Origin: Streptococcus entericus DSM 14446
Lineage (GTDB): Bacteria > Bacillota > Bacilli > Lactobacillales > Streptococcaceae
DNA length: 64,000 bases
Direction: 5' to 3'
NCBI RefSeq assembly: GCF_000380025.1
Contig: NZ_KB904167.1
Span: 112,794-176,793 of the forward strand
Made by a program: the position numbers and the translations under genes. Below are positions 6,964 to 15,412 of the stretch, piece after piece; within the stretch, counting starts at the first letter, position 1, and each line of letters opens with the position of its first letter. The notes beneath the pieces were generated by a model. The model made no database searches. It worked only from the letters and a program-made list of their open reading frames with translations, and was not told the DNA's origin.

Positions 6964-8061
6964 ATGAGTGGTCTAAAAATTGAGTACGTGGATATTGCCA
7001 CGGTTAAGCCTTATCACCGAAACGCTAGGCACAATGACGGCGAGGCAACAGAAAAGGTGGCAGCATCAATCAAGGCTTTTGGGTTTCAGCAACCAATCCT
7101 AGTTGATGAGAACAATGTCATTATTACAGGTCATACAAGGCTCAAGGCGGCACTTTCTTTGGGGATTGATAAAATACCAGTAGCCCGTGCTGTAAACCTC
7201 ACAGAGGAGCAGATAAAGGCATATAGGCTAGCTGATAACAGGGTGGCGGAGTTCTCAACATGGGATAAAGAGCTTTTGACTATCGAGATGGGAGAGTTTG
7301 AAACTATTGACATGTCACAGTTTGGCTTTGAACTAGAAATAGCAGGGTTAGACTTTGGTACAGATGATGTTGATGAGGAATTGCCCAGCGGTGATGAGGA
7401 CATCGAGGAAAGCAATAAGGAATTTCACAGGCAGACCACCATTAATCAGTACAATTTATATGATTACGATGAAACATGCACCGAAGGCCAATACAATATG
7501 CCCACACTTGAACCAGTTGACCATATACCAAGCACTTTGCAAGGTTTTAACTATATCCTCAATAAGCCAGATTACACGGCGGGCGTGCATTTTTTCCTAG
7601 ATGATTACCAATTTGAACGAGTTTGGCAACGCCCAGATTTTTACATTGAGAAATTAACAGCATTCCCTTGCGTTTTAACACCAGATTTTAGTTTGTATCT
7701 TGATATGCCAGTTGCTATGCAGATTTGGAATATCTATCGTTCACGACTGATTGGTCAAATCATGCAAAATTATGGGATTGTAGTTGTCCCAACAGTATCA
7801 TGGGCTTATGAAAACAGTTTTGATTTTTGCTTTGATGGACTACCTAAACATGCCACGCTTGCAATTAGCACTATTGGAGTCAAACAGAATAAGGAACAGT
7901 TAGAAATTTGGAAAAAAGGAGTTGATGAAATGATTAAACGACTATCACCTAAGCGACTGCTGGTGTATGGTGGCAAGATTGACTATGATTATGGAGATGT
8001 AGAGGTTGTTTATTTTGACAATGCAACAACAGAACGAATGAAACAAGGAGGTAAGAAATAA
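6964..8061 (+). CDS. ParB-like nuclease domain fused to DUF4417
   Basis: A 365-aa two-domain phage protein. Residues ~1-110 are a ParB/Srx fold with the conserved R-N-A-R region and GHTRLKAALSLG nucleotide/DNA-binding segment. An acidic linker (~130-150) follows. Residues ~155-355 carry DUF4417 features (LTPDFSLYLDMP, WNIYRSR, VPTVSWAYENSF, CFDGLP). ParB-fold phage proteins often act as DNA nucleases or DNA-modification partners; DUF4417 has no known activity. ATG 6964 is chosen because GGAGG (6954-6958) gives it better spacing than ATG 6952 or 6961. It is the first gene after promoter P1. Confidence 0.8.
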   Translation: MSGLKIEYVDIATVKPYHRNARHNDGEATEKVAASIKAFGFQQPILVDENNVIITGHTRLKAALSLGIDKIPVARAVNLTEEQIKAYRLADNRVAEFSTWDKELLTIEMGEFETIDMSQFGFELEIAGLDFGTDDVDEELPSGDEDIEESNKEFHRQTTINQYNLYDYDETCTEGQYNMPTLEPVDHIPSTLQGFNYILNKPDYTAGVHFFLDDYQFERVWQRPDFYIEKLTAFPCVLTPDFSLYLDMPVAMQIWNIYRSRLIGQIMQNYGIVVVPTVSWAYENSFDFCFDGLPKHATLAISTIGVKQNKEQLEIWKKGVDEMIKRLSPKRLLVYGGKIDYDYGDVEVVYFDNATTERMKQGGKK

Positions 8062-8261
8062 TGGGTGGACGTGGCGCAAAAATAGGTAGATTAGTGGAAG
8101 TTAAGGATAATAGAGGAAAAATATTATCAACCTACCGAAAAGGAAAAGGTGGTATTGCTGAAAAATTAAATCCTAGTAATGGTGTTTGGATACCAGTTGA
8201 AACTGCTACTTGGAAGAATATTTTGAAAAAAGCAAAGGCACGAGGGCATGATATTAGATAG
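8061..8261 (+). CDS. Small MGGRGA-leader phage protein (66 aa)
   Basis: A very basic 66-aa protein starting MGGRGAKIGRL. The ATG at 8061 overlaps the last base of the preceding gene and follows AGGAGG. The N-terminal MGGRGA is shared with the next, otherwise unrelated product, so it behaves like a portable leader or targeting tag. The C-terminal part (VWIPVETATWKNILKKAKAR) is not recognised. Confidence 0.6.
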   Translation: MGGRGAKIGRLVEVKDNRGKILSTYRKGKGGIAEKLNPSNGVWIPVETATWKNILKKAKARGHDIR

Positions 8262-8272
8262 GAGATGCAATT

Positions 8273-8671
8273 ATGGGAGGTAGAGGGGCGAGCTCTGGAA
8301 TGAGTAAACAGGGCAAGAAATACGGTACAGAGTACGAAACGTTGCATACGGACGGTAAGATAAAATTTGTTAGGTATATTGGAGGTAATGCAAAGCCTCC
8401 TATGGAAACCATGACAAAAGGACGAATTTATGGTTTAGTTAATCAGAAAGATGAGTTGAGAAGTCTTGTGTTTTTTGACAAAAACAACAGACGGCACAAA
8501 CAAATTGATGTTTCAGGAACTCCCCACCTCATCAATGGCAAAATGGAGTTGCCACATATTCATTTTGGTTACAACCATAACGAAAAAGGAGATAGTGTAT
8601 TATCAAAACATGATAAAAAGTTAGTTGATAAAGCTAGTCAGTCATGGTATAATTATATTAGGAAAAAGTAG
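8273..8671 (+). CDS. MGGRGA-leader phage protein, possible toxin/nuclease-like domain (132 aa)
   Basis: It starts MGGRGASSGMSKQGKKY, the leader type shared with the preceding gene, and continues into a beta-rich domain with a C-terminal conserved-looking LPHIHFGYNHNEKGDS segment. Clustered His residues near phage head genes recall toxin or nuclease domains attached to phage head proteins, but I cannot name a family. ATG 8273 follows AGGAGATG. The last codons (RKK, stop 8669-8671) lie inside the 5' strand of the tRNA-like RNA that begins at 8661. Confidence 0.6.
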   Translation: MGGRGASSGMSKQGKKYGTEYETLHTDGKIKFVRYIGGNAKPPMETMTKGRIYGLVNQKDELRSLVFFDKNNRRHKQIDVSGTPHLINGKMELPHIHFGYNHNEKGDSVLSKHDKKLVDKASQSWYNYIRKK

Positions 8672-8857
8672 TTTATAGGGGAGAATGCGGAACAATACCT
8701 AGAAAAGCGATGAAAGACCGAGATAGAACTGCGGCAGGGCGTGTGGTTTGTTAGCGAGTATCGTAAATCGCCTAGCATGGCGTCGAGTAAAAACCCTTGC
8801 TTGAGGTTGGAAGCGTGTATTGTATTCGAGGAGGGGGTTCGAGTCCCCACTTTTCCT
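8661..8857 (+). ncRNA. tRNA-shaped structured noncoding RNA with an expanded anticodon arm
   Basis: Read by eye, this 197-nt stretch folds as a tRNA frame. The acceptor pairs 8661-8668 with 8850-8856 (one bulge). TA is at 8669-8670. The D-arm pairs 8671-8674 with 8683-8686 around an 8-nt loop containing GG. One base later, an 11-bp helix pairs 8688-8698 with 8817-8828 (one bulged A). A 4-nt variable region follows, then a T-arm (8833-8837/8845-8849) with the canonical TTCGAGT loop. The anticodon loop is replaced by about 118 nt that contains a CGCC/GGCG hairpin (8769-8782). No anticodon and no U33 are apparent. An intrinsic terminator follows at 8878. Function unknown. Confidence 0.6.
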
Positions 8858-8877
8858 ATTTTGATAGACCGTGAACA

Positions 8878-8899
8878 GCACCCCAACGGGTGCTTTTTT
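8878..8899 (+). terminator. Intrinsic terminator after the tRNA-like RNA
   Basis: GCACCC (8878-8883) pairs with GGGTGC (8888-8893) over a 4-nt loop and is followed by six T. It closes the P1 transcription unit before late promoter P2. Confidence 0.85.
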
Positions 8900-8921
8900 G
8901 TTTTATGTGGAAAAAATCCGT

Positions 8922-8950
8922 AAAAATACCCCTTTTTTATAACCTATACT
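8922..8950 (+). promoter_or_regulatory. Late promoter P2 (AAAAATACCC-N13-TATACT)
   Basis: The box variant AAAAATACCC (8922-8931) is followed after 13 nt by TATACT (8945-8950). A second box-like AAAAAATCCG (8911-8920) lies immediately upstream. Predicted start near 8957; drives terminase small subunit onward. Confidence 0.6.
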
Positions 8951-9002
8951 GAAATCATGAGTAGTTTACTTGTGATTTTTTTGTTGGAAAGGGGGTCTGA
9001 AA

Positions 9003-9461
9003 TTGCCAAGAGATGGAACTAAAAATTTGAAGTCATTAAAAGACCGAACAACAGATGAACAACGGAAAATTGCATCAAAAGGCGGTAAAGCATCAGGGGT
9101 AGCTAGACGAAAAAAAGCAGAGTTAAAAAAAGCTCTGAATATCGTTTTGACCTCTAAAGTACATCAACCTAATTTAGCAAAGTTGCTAGAAGATATGGGC
9201 TATGAAAACTCTTATGAGATGGCTATTGTTTTTTCAATGGCTAATAAAGCCACTCAGGGAGATGTTAGAGCTGCTGAATGGATTAGTAAGTTAATGGATA
9301 ATGAAAAAGATGACCTAGACCGCCAAGAGCAGCGTGAGCGTATTAAATCGCTCAAGTTGGACAACAAGGAGCGTGAAAGTGTAGGCAAGACCTCAAGTAG
9401 CCCTATTATAATTGTTGATGAATGGGCTGATGAGCTAGAGGGGGCGACAGATGACCTTTAA
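9003..9461 (+). CDS. terS: Terminase small subunit
   Basis: Recognises phage DNA for packaging and hands it to the large subunit. The basic N-terminus (residues 1-45, with ASKGGKASGVARRKKAELKK) is typical of small terminases with the KGG motif; a helical oligomerisation region and acidic tail follow. The start is TTG 9003 with GGAAAGGGGG upstream, giving PRDGTKNL at the N-terminus as in related proteins. It overlaps terL. Length 152 aa is normal. Confidence 0.85.
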   Translation: MPRDGTKNLKSLKDRTTDEQRKIASKGGKASGVARRKKAELKKALNIVLTSKVHQPNLAKLLEDMGYENSYEMAIVFSMANKATQGDVRAAEWISKLMDNEKDDLDRQEQRERIKSLKLDNKERESVGKTSSSPIIIVDEWADELEGATDDL

Positions 9462-10761
9462 TGTGCAAGAAAATGTCAACCCTCATTTCAAGCCAGTATG
9501 GGTGTCTAGGTTGCCATACAATGTCTTGAAGGGCGGGCGTAACTCCTTTAAATCATCAGTGATTGCGTTGAAGCTAGTCTATATGATGCTTAGGTACATC
9601 AGAGCGGAAGAAACTGCAAATGTGGTCGTTATCCGCAAAGTAGCAAATACTATCCGAGATAGCGTGTTTAATAAAATTTGGTGGGCAATTAATCTTTTTG
9701 GGATAGCTGATGAATTTGATAAAACAGTAAGCCCGTTTAAGATTACTCACAAAGATACAGGGTCGTCGTTTTACTTCTATGGGCAAGACGATTTTCAAAA
9801 GCTCAAATCAAACGATATTGGCAATATCATTGCTGTTTGGTATGAAGAGGCGGCAGAATTTAGTAACCAAGAGGATTTTGACCAATCTAACGTTACTTTC
9901 ATGAGGCAAAAGCACCCTAGAGCAAAATTTGTGCAATTTTTTTGGAGTTACAACCCGCCACGAAATCCATACAGTTGGATAAATGAGTGGTTTGAGAAGA
10001 TAAAGACCAATAAGAACTATCTGGCTCACTCTAGTACTTACTTAGATGATGAGCTAGGTTTTGTTACAGAGCAGATGCTAGAGGATATAGAGAGAATTAA
10101 AGAAAATGACTTTGATTATTACCGCTATCTTTATTTGGGTGAGGCTGTTGGTCTAGGTAACAACGTTTATAATATGTCCACCTTTCATGCTATTGAGGCT
10201 CTACCAAGCGATGACAGATTGATTGGTATATCATTTGCCCTGGACGGTGGACACCAGCAGTCAGCCACCGCCTGTTGTGCATTTGGCATCACTGCCAAAG
10301 GAAAGGTAATCTTGCTTGATACCTGGTATTATTCACCAGCAGGGCAAGTTGTTAAAAAAGCACCAAGCCAGCTATCAACAGAGATTTACTATTTCACAAC
10401 TAAGGTGGTAGGGCAGTACAAAGTACCTGTCTTGCAATACACCATAGACAGTGCAGAGGGTGCTTTACGAAACCAAATGTACCTTGATTTTGGTATCAGA
10501 TGGCATCCAGTAGCTAAATTAAAGAAAGTAACAATGGTTGATAGTTTCCAATCTTTACTAGCTCAAGGGAGATTTTATTATCTTGATACTGAAAATAATA
10601 AGGTATTTATTGAAGAACACAAAATGTATAGATGGGATGAAAAGACTATCAAATCAGATAATCCAAATGTTATTAAAGATGATGACCATACTTGTGATAC
10701 AGCTCAGTATTTTGTGTTGGATAACGCAAAGATACTTGGATTACGAGTAGGCAACGCATAA
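9451..10761 (+). CDS. terL: Terminase large subunit
   Basis: ATP-driven DNA packaging motor and headful/cleavage nuclease, docking on the portal. Residues 27-36 (KGGRNSFKSS) are the Walker A variant, and IIAVWYEEA (126-134) is Walker B plus catalytic Glu. The C-terminal RNase H-like nuclease carries acidic residues in ALDGGHQQ, YTIDSAEG and DDDHTCDTAQ. Length 436 aa fits the family. The start overlaps terS by 11 bases. No HNH gene or obvious cos site is nearby, so pac-type packaging as in SPP1/A118 is plausible. Confidence 0.93.
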   Translation: MTFNVQENVNPHFKPVWVSRLPYNVLKGGRNSFKSSVIALKLVYMMLRYIRAEETANVVVIRKVANTIRDSVFNKIWWAINLFGIADEFDKTVSPFKITHKDTGSSFYFYGQDDFQKLKSNDIGNIIAVWYEEAAEFSNQEDFDQSNVTFMRQKHPRAKFVQFFWSYNPPRNPYSWINEWFEKIKTNKNYLAHSSTYLDDELGFVTEQMLEDIERIKENDFDYYRYLYLGEAVGLGNNVYNMSTFHAIEALPSDDRLIGISFALDGGHQQSATACCAFGITAKGKVILLDTWYYSPAGQVVKKAPSQLSTEIYYFTTKVVGQYKVPVLQYTIDSAEGALRNQMYLDFGIRWHPVAKLKKVTMVDSFQSLLAQGRFYYLDTENNKVFIEEHKMYRWDEKTIKSDNPNVIKDDDHTCDTAQYFVLDNAKILGLRVGNA

Positions 10762-10771
10762 GGAGGGCGAT

Positions 10772-12304
10772 ATGAGCCTAATTCAGAAAGTAAAAGACTT
10801 TTTCAACCGTGGGAGGTATAACATGACAACAGCTAGCCTAAACAGTATTCTTGACCACCCTAAGATTGCTGTTACACAAGATGAATTTGACCGTATCCAG
10901 CAAAATTTGAGCTATTACCAGTCGAATTTTGATAATATCACTTATCTCAATACAGACGGCGACAGCAAGACAAGAAAGATGAACCACTTGCCTATTGCAC
11001 GCACCGCCGCTAAGAAGATTGCCAGCCTAGTATATAACGAGCAGGCAGAAATCACGTCAGATGATGAGAGATTAAAGGACTTTCTCAATGATATGTTGGG
11101 CAACGACCGATTTAACAAGAATTTTGAGCGCTACCTTGAAAGCTGTCTAGCTCTTGGTGGGCTGGCTATGCGTCCTTATGTGGATGGCGATAAAATCCGT
11201 GTGGCATTTGTCCAAGCACCAGTATTTTTGCCGTTGCAGTCTAACACTCAAGATGTATCAAGTGCAGCTATCTTGACAAAGAACATCAAATCAGAGGGCA
11301 AACAGAATGTGTATTACACACTTGTTGAGTTCCATGAATGGGTAACTAAAGATGGGCAAGAGGTGGGCAGTACCAAAGATAAGAGCCTCTACCGCATTAC
11401 TAATGAGCTATACAAATCCACTAACATTGACCGTCTAGGGGAACGTGTGAGCTTGTCAGAGCTTTATACAGACCTTGAGCCAGTAACGGTGCTTAAAGAC
11501 CTATCACGCCCTCTATTCACTTACCTAAAGACCCCAGGAATGAATAACAAGGACATTAACAGCCCTTTGGGTCTGTCTATCTTTGATAATGCCAAGACCA
11601 CCATTGATTTTATCAATCGTACCTATGATGAATTTCTCTGGGAGATTAAGATGGGGCAACGCAGGGTAATTGTGCCAGAGCAATTAACCAAGCTAAAAAT
11701 ACAAAATGAAGATGGGTCAATCTCTATGAAACGCCGCTTTGATGTAGAGCAAAATGTTTATATGCAGATTGAGGCAGGGGGTATGGACAAAGGCAGTATC
11801 ATTGATATTACTACTCCTATCCGCTCATCGGACTATATTTCAGCCATTTCAGAGGGGCTAAAACTCTTTGAGATGCAGATTGGGGTATCTAGTGGTATGT
11901 TTACTTTTGATGGTCAAGGGGTCAAGACGGCGACCGAGATTGTCAGTGAGAACAGCGACACCTACCAAATGAGAAATAGCATTGTGGCATTGGTTGAGCA
12001 GTCTATAAAAGAGCTTTGTGTCTCTATGTGTGAGCTTGGCAAGGCTGTCGGTCTGTATAAGGGTAATATTCCTAGTCTTGACGATATTTCAGTTAATCTT
12101 GATGATGGGGTCTTTACTGACCGACATGCAGAGCTTGACTATTGGGCTAAAATGGTTGCCTCTGGCTTTGCTAGTCAGAAAAGGGCTATTGCTAAGACCC
12201 TCAACATCACAGAGGATGAGGCAGAGAAAGAATTGGCAGCTATCAACGGCGAATTACCGCCAGAGAATGATGCCGAGCTTGCTATATATAGTGAAACGCA
12301 CTAG
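10772..12304 (+). CDS. Portal protein (SPP1/A118 type)
   Basis: Forms the dodecameric ring at the head vertex through which DNA passes. 510 aa, highly charged, with the alpha/beta stem region and the conserved IARTAAKKIASLVYNEQAE segment near residue 75 characteristic of A118-like portals. ATG 10772 follows AAGGAGGGCG. Its place between terL and a minor capsid gene is canonical. Confidence 0.88.
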   Translation: MSLIQKVKDFFNRGRYNMTTASLNSILDHPKIAVTQDEFDRIQQNLSYYQSNFDNITYLNTDGDSKTRKMNHLPIARTAAKKIASLVYNEQAEITSDDERLKDFLNDMLGNDRFNKNFERYLESCLALGGLAMRPYVDGDKIRVAFVQAPVFLPLQSNTQDVSSAAILTKNIKSEGKQNVYYTLVEFHEWVTKDGQEVGSTKDKSLYRITNELYKSTNIDRLGERVSLSELYTDLEPVTVLKDLSRPLFTYLKTPGMNNKDINSPLGLSIFDNAKTTIDFINRTYDEFLWEIKMGQRRVIVPEQLTKLKIQNEDGSISMKRRFDVEQNVYMQIEAGGMDKGSIIDITTPIRSSDYISAISEGLKLFEMQIGVSSGMFTFDGQGVKTATEIVSENSDTYQMRNSIVALVEQSIKELCVSMCELGKAVGLYKGNIPSLDDISVNLDDGVFTDRHAELDYWAKMVASGFASQKRAIAKTLNITEDEAEKELAAINGELPPENDAELAIYSETH

Positions 12305-12379
12305 GAAACAGTAAAAATACAGTAGAAAATGGCGATTAACACCAAAAATAGCCCTAAAAAAGCAATAGAGGGGGTAGAA

Positions 12380-13528
12380 ATGGGGGATAAACGACAAACA
12401 CCCACCATCAATGACCAGCAATTTTCGTTACAGATGCAGGCTGTCACAGACATCTATGCTAAGATGCAGATTGAGCTGTTTGACAGCATGATTAAACGCT
12501 TGATAAAAAGGGGTGCGGCTGACTTACAAGCCAACCCTTATATCTGGCAACTAGAAAAGTTGAATGAGATGCACATGCTCAATGAGGAAAACCTAAAAAC
12601 CATTGTAGAGCGTGCAGGTATTGCAGAGGAGCTTTTGCGTGAGGTCATCGCTAACGAGGGGCTAAAGGTCTATAAAGACACTAAGGAGCAACTAGAGGAG
12701 GAGATGGGGCAATCTAGGAGTGGCAAGGTCAGGAATGGTGTTACAGACAGCCTAGAGGCTTATACATCCCAAGCAATCAGTGACCTCAATCTGATTAACT
12801 CAACCCTACCAGACAGCATACAGGCGGTTTACAAGTCTGTCGTGGAGCATACGGTAGCTCAAGTAGTGGCTGGCACAATGACATCTGACCAAGCCTTAAA
12901 AAAGACCGTCATGCAATGGCAGAAGAAGAATTTTACAGGATTTGTGGATAAAGCAGGGCGTGAGTGGCGAGCGGATAGTTATGCTAGGGCTATCATCAAA
13001 TCCACGACTTACAAGGTCTATAATGAAATGCGGACTAGACCAGCAGAAGAAATGGGGATAGATACTTTTTACTACTCAATCAAAATGAGTGCTAGACCAG
13101 CGTGCAGCCCTCTTCAAGGTCAGATTGTAACCAAGGGGCAAGGTAGAACAGAAAAAGGTATTATAGTCCATAGTTTGCTTGATTATGGTCTAGGTACGGC
13201 TGGCGGTTGTTTGGGTGCCCATTGTGGGCATTATCTGACACCGTTTATTATTGGAGTAAATGAGTTGCCAGAGTTACCAGATTATCTGAAAGACTTGACA
13301 CCAGAGCAGGCAGAGGAAAATGCAAGGATTGAGGCAAAGCAGAGAGCATTAGAGCGTAAGATTAAAGACCATAAAGAGCGTTTGCACTATGCAACGACAA
13401 TGGGAGATGCTGACTTGATGCAGTCTGAACGGCTTGCAGTCAGAATGTATCAAGGAAAAATTAGAAACCTTGTTGATAATTATGACTTTTTGCATCGTGA
13501 TTACACTAGAGAGCGGATTTATAACTAA
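12380..13528 (+). CDS. Phage minor capsid/head protein (A118 Gp5 / min_cap2 type)
   Basis: Minor head protein of the SPP1 gp7/A118 Gp5 kind, acting with the portal during DNA ejection. It has an N-terminal helical region, a central conserved SARPACSPLQGQI segment followed by a Cys/His-rich GGCLGAHCGHYLTPF, and a C-terminal coiled coil. I place the start at ATG 12380 because GAGGGGG lies 5 nt upstream; ATG 12329 would add 17 residues and lacks a ribosome site. Length 382 aa. Confidence 0.85.
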   Translation: MGDKRQTPTINDQQFSLQMQAVTDIYAKMQIELFDSMIKRLIKRGAADLQANPYIWQLEKLNEMHMLNEENLKTIVERAGIAEELLREVIANEGLKVYKDTKEQLEEEMGQSRSGKVRNGVTDSLEAYTSQAISDLNLINSTLPDSIQAVYKSVVEHTVAQVVAGTMTSDQALKKTVMQWQKKNFTGFVDKAGREWRADSYARAIIKSTTYKVYNEMRTRPAEEMGIDTFYYSIKMSARPACSPLQGQIVTKGQGRTEKGIIVHSLLDYGLGTAGGCLGAHCGHYLTPFIIGVNELPELPDYLKDLTPEQAEENARIEAKQRALERKIKDHKERLHYATTMGDADLMQSERLAVRMYQGKIRNLVDNYDFLHRDYTRERIYN

Positions 13529-13534
13529 AAAAAG

Positions 13535-13562
13535 GGGTGTTACCTACGGTAATGCCCTTTTT
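13535..13562 (+). terminator. Intrinsic terminator inside the head operon
   Basis: GGGTGTTACC (13535-13544) pairs with GGTAATGCCC (13548-13557), with two wobble pairs and a 3-nt loop, and is followed by five T. It separates the packaging unit from the scaffold/capsid unit, which has its own promoter P3. Confidence 0.8.
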
Positions 13563-13578
13563 GCGTGTCTAAATGTGG

Positions 13579-13607
13579 AAAAAATCCCATTCATTCAAGG
13601 TTAAACT
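13579..13607 (+). promoter_or_regulatory. Late promoter P3 (AAAAAATCCC-N13-TAAACT)
   Basis: AAAAAATCCC (13579-13588), 13 nt, then TAAACT (13602-13607). The preceding ATGTGG is shared with the sequence upstream of P2. It would restart transcription of scaffold, capsid and tail genes after the terminator at 13535. Confidence 0.65.
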
Positions 13608-13632
13608 GAAAAAGTAAATAATATTTTGCTTG

Positions 13633-13651
13633 AGGTGGGGGTTCGCCACCT
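13633..13651 (+). other. Leader hairpin before scaffold gene
   Basis: AGGTGG (13633-13638) pairs with CCACCT (13646-13651) over a 7-nt loop, followed by six A rather than T. It lies in the predicted 5' leader of the scaffold/capsid mRNA and may stabilise it; it is not a terminator. Confidence 0.4.
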
Positions 13652-13673
13652 AAAAAAGGACTAGGAGGAAAAC

Positions 13674-14237
13674 ATGCCATTTACAACAGAGGCTTTGCTC
13701 AATCTTGGATTGACAGAGGAACAGGCTAAAGAAGCCTTTGCGTTGAGAGGTAAAGACCTCAACGAGGACAAATCAGCCTTAGACACTATCACCAAAGAGC
13801 GTGACAGCCTAAAGGACCAGTTGCAACACGCCAACACTCAACTTGAAACGTTGAAAGCAGCCGAGACCACAAGTTCTGAGACTAAACAGGCTCTTGAGAA
13901 GTTACAAGCTGAATACGACAAACACAAGGCAGAGGCGGAGGCTAAACTTGCACAAACTCAAAAGGTCAATGCTATCAGTCTTGCTTTGCGAGATACAAAG
14001 GCACACAATCCAGAAACCTTGATGAAATTTATTGATGTTGATGCTGTTGAGCTTGACGAAAACGGCAAACCAAAACTAGATGATGTCATCAATGGTCTCA
14101 AGGAGAGCGACCCTTATCTTTTCCAAGCAGAAGAAGATAGCACACCTAACCCAAATATTGTGCCGCCAGGCAATCCATCTGCCAGTGGCGCAGGAAAAGT
14201 AGACCCATTCCAAGCAATCATTGATGGGTATAAATAA
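13674..14237 (+). CDS. Scaffolding protein (GP20 type)
   Basis: Directs capsid assembly and is then lost. 187 aa, starting with a short helical MPFTTEALLNLGLTEEQAKEAF module as in Phage_GP20 proteins. A long Lys/Glu/Gln coiled coil (residues ~35-105) and an acidic tail rich in Pro/Asn/Gly follow. ATG 13674 follows AGGAGG. It lies directly before the capsid gene. Confidence 0.85.
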   Translation: MPFTTEALLNLGLTEEQAKEAFALRGKDLNEDKSALDTITKERDSLKDQLQHANTQLETLKAAETTSSETKQALEKLQAEYDKHKAEAEAKLAQTQKVNAISLALRDTKAHNPETLMKFIDVDAVELDENGKPKLDDVINGLKESDPYLFQAEEDSTPNPNIVPPGNPSASGAGKVDPFQAIIDGYK

Positions 14238-14254
14238 GAGAAAGGAGATTAGAC

Positions 14255-15136
14255 ATGCCAGCTAATCAAAACAACGCTGCCCGCCGCTACGAAAAAGAGT
14301 ACAAGGGCATTTTATCGACGGTATTTGGTGTACGTGCCGCCTTTGCGGGTGCTTTGGCACAAATCCAAATCCTAGACGGCGTACAGGAGAACGCTAAAGC
14401 ATTCTCACTAAAAACCAATAACACGCCAGTTGTTATTGGCACTTATGCAACAGGTGCTAATGACGGAGGCTTTGGAGATGGTTCAGGTGCAAATTCACGC
14501 TTTGGCAATCTTACCGAAATCAAGTACGAAAACACCGATGTCGAGTACGACTATACACTTGCTATCCATGAGGGTCTTGACCGTTACACGGTAAACAATG
14601 ACCTTGCTGCTGCTATCGCTGACCGTCTGAAATTACAATCAGAGGCACAGACACGCCAAATGAATACCAAGATTGGTAAATTCTTGTCTGATGCCGCAGG
14701 GCAAACAGAGGCACTTGCTGACTTTACCGAAGAAAAGGTAAAAGCCTTGTTTAACAAGGTATCAGCCTATTACATCAACAAAGAAGTGACCGCACCAGTC
14801 GCTATCTATCTACGCCCAGAACTGTACAATGCTATCATCGACATGACAGCTAACACATCAGCTAAAGGCTCAAGTGTATCTATTGATAATAATGGTCTTG
14901 CACGTTACAAAGGCTTTGCTTTGGTCGAGACACCAGCCCAATATTTCCCAAGTGGTACTATTGCGGTATTTTCACCAGATGGCATTGTCATTCCATTTGT
15001 TGGTATCTCAACAGCCCGTACTATCGAGGCAACAGAGTTTGACGGTGTGAAATTGCAAGCAGCCGCTAAAGGTGGCACTTATGTCTTAGATGACAATAAG
15101 AAAGCCATCGTTAAAGTCACAGGTACTGTTGTCTAG
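14255..15136 (+). CDS. Major capsid protein
   Basis: Main shell protein, 293 aa, HK97-type fold expected for this SPP1/A118-like head. It lies immediately after the scaffold gene with AAAGGAG upstream, and is rich in Ala, Thr and Asn with little charge clustering, as expected for an abundant structural protein. Codon usage looks biased to well-read codons compared with the early genes. No protease gene is present, so maturation by scaffold exit without cleavage is likely. Confidence 0.85.
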   Translation: MPANQNNAARRYEKEYKGILSTVFGVRAAFAGALAQIQILDGVQENAKAFSLKTNNTPVVIGTYATGANDGGFGDGSGANSRFGNLTEIKYENTDVEYDYTLAIHEGLDRYTVNNDLAAAIADRLKLQSEAQTRQMNTKIGKFLSDAAGQTEALADFTEEKVKALFNKVSAYYINKEVTAPVAIYLRPELYNAIIDMTANTSAKGSSVSIDNNGLARYKGFALVETPAQYFPSGTIAVFSPDGIVIPFVGISTARTIEATEFDGVKLQAAAKGGTYVLDDNKKAIVKVTGTVV

Positions 15137-15146
15137 GAGGTGAAAC

Positions 15147-15410
15147 ATGGCGCTTTACAGAGCAACTAAAAACCTTGTTTTTTCAAAACTTGATAAGTCC
15201 GTCATTGTTGACGAGACTATCGAGCTTGAGCCAGATTACGCTGAACAGGTCAACAAAGACCTCAAGCTGACTTTCCCAGATGTCCCAGCAGTGCTTGTGG
15301 CAGTTGATGCTGATGAGAGCATCAAGACTGAAAAGCCTAAAAAGGCATCGACACGCAAACCAAAGGCAGAGGTAGAACCATCTAAAGATGATGAGGTTGT
15401 ACCAGACTAA
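15147..15410 (+). CDS. Small head-associated protein (87 aa)
   Basis: An acidic/basic mixed protein ending in a low-complexity Lys/Pro tail (EKPKKASTRKPKAE) that is probably disordered. It lies between the capsid and connector genes, a slot often used for head decoration or fibre proteins. The ATG at 15147 follows TAGGAGG. No firm family. Confidence 0.6.
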   Translation: MALYRATKNLVFSKLDKSVIVDETIELEPDYAEQVNKDLKLTFPDVPAVLVAVDADESIKTEKPKKASTRKPKAEVEPSKDDEVVPD

Positions 15411-15412
15411 AT

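Noticed and set aside
8661..8857. Intron-containing tRNA or tmRNA
   Set aside because: The ~118-nt insert is shorter than a typical group I intron, the loop start lacks U33, and no tag reading frame or pseudoknots could be drawn. A tRNA-like noncoding RNA is the safer call.
8741..8923. 60-codon reading frame through the tRNA-like RNA
   Set aside because: It has no ribosome site and crosses the T-arm and the terminator, so the RNA structure explains the sequence better.
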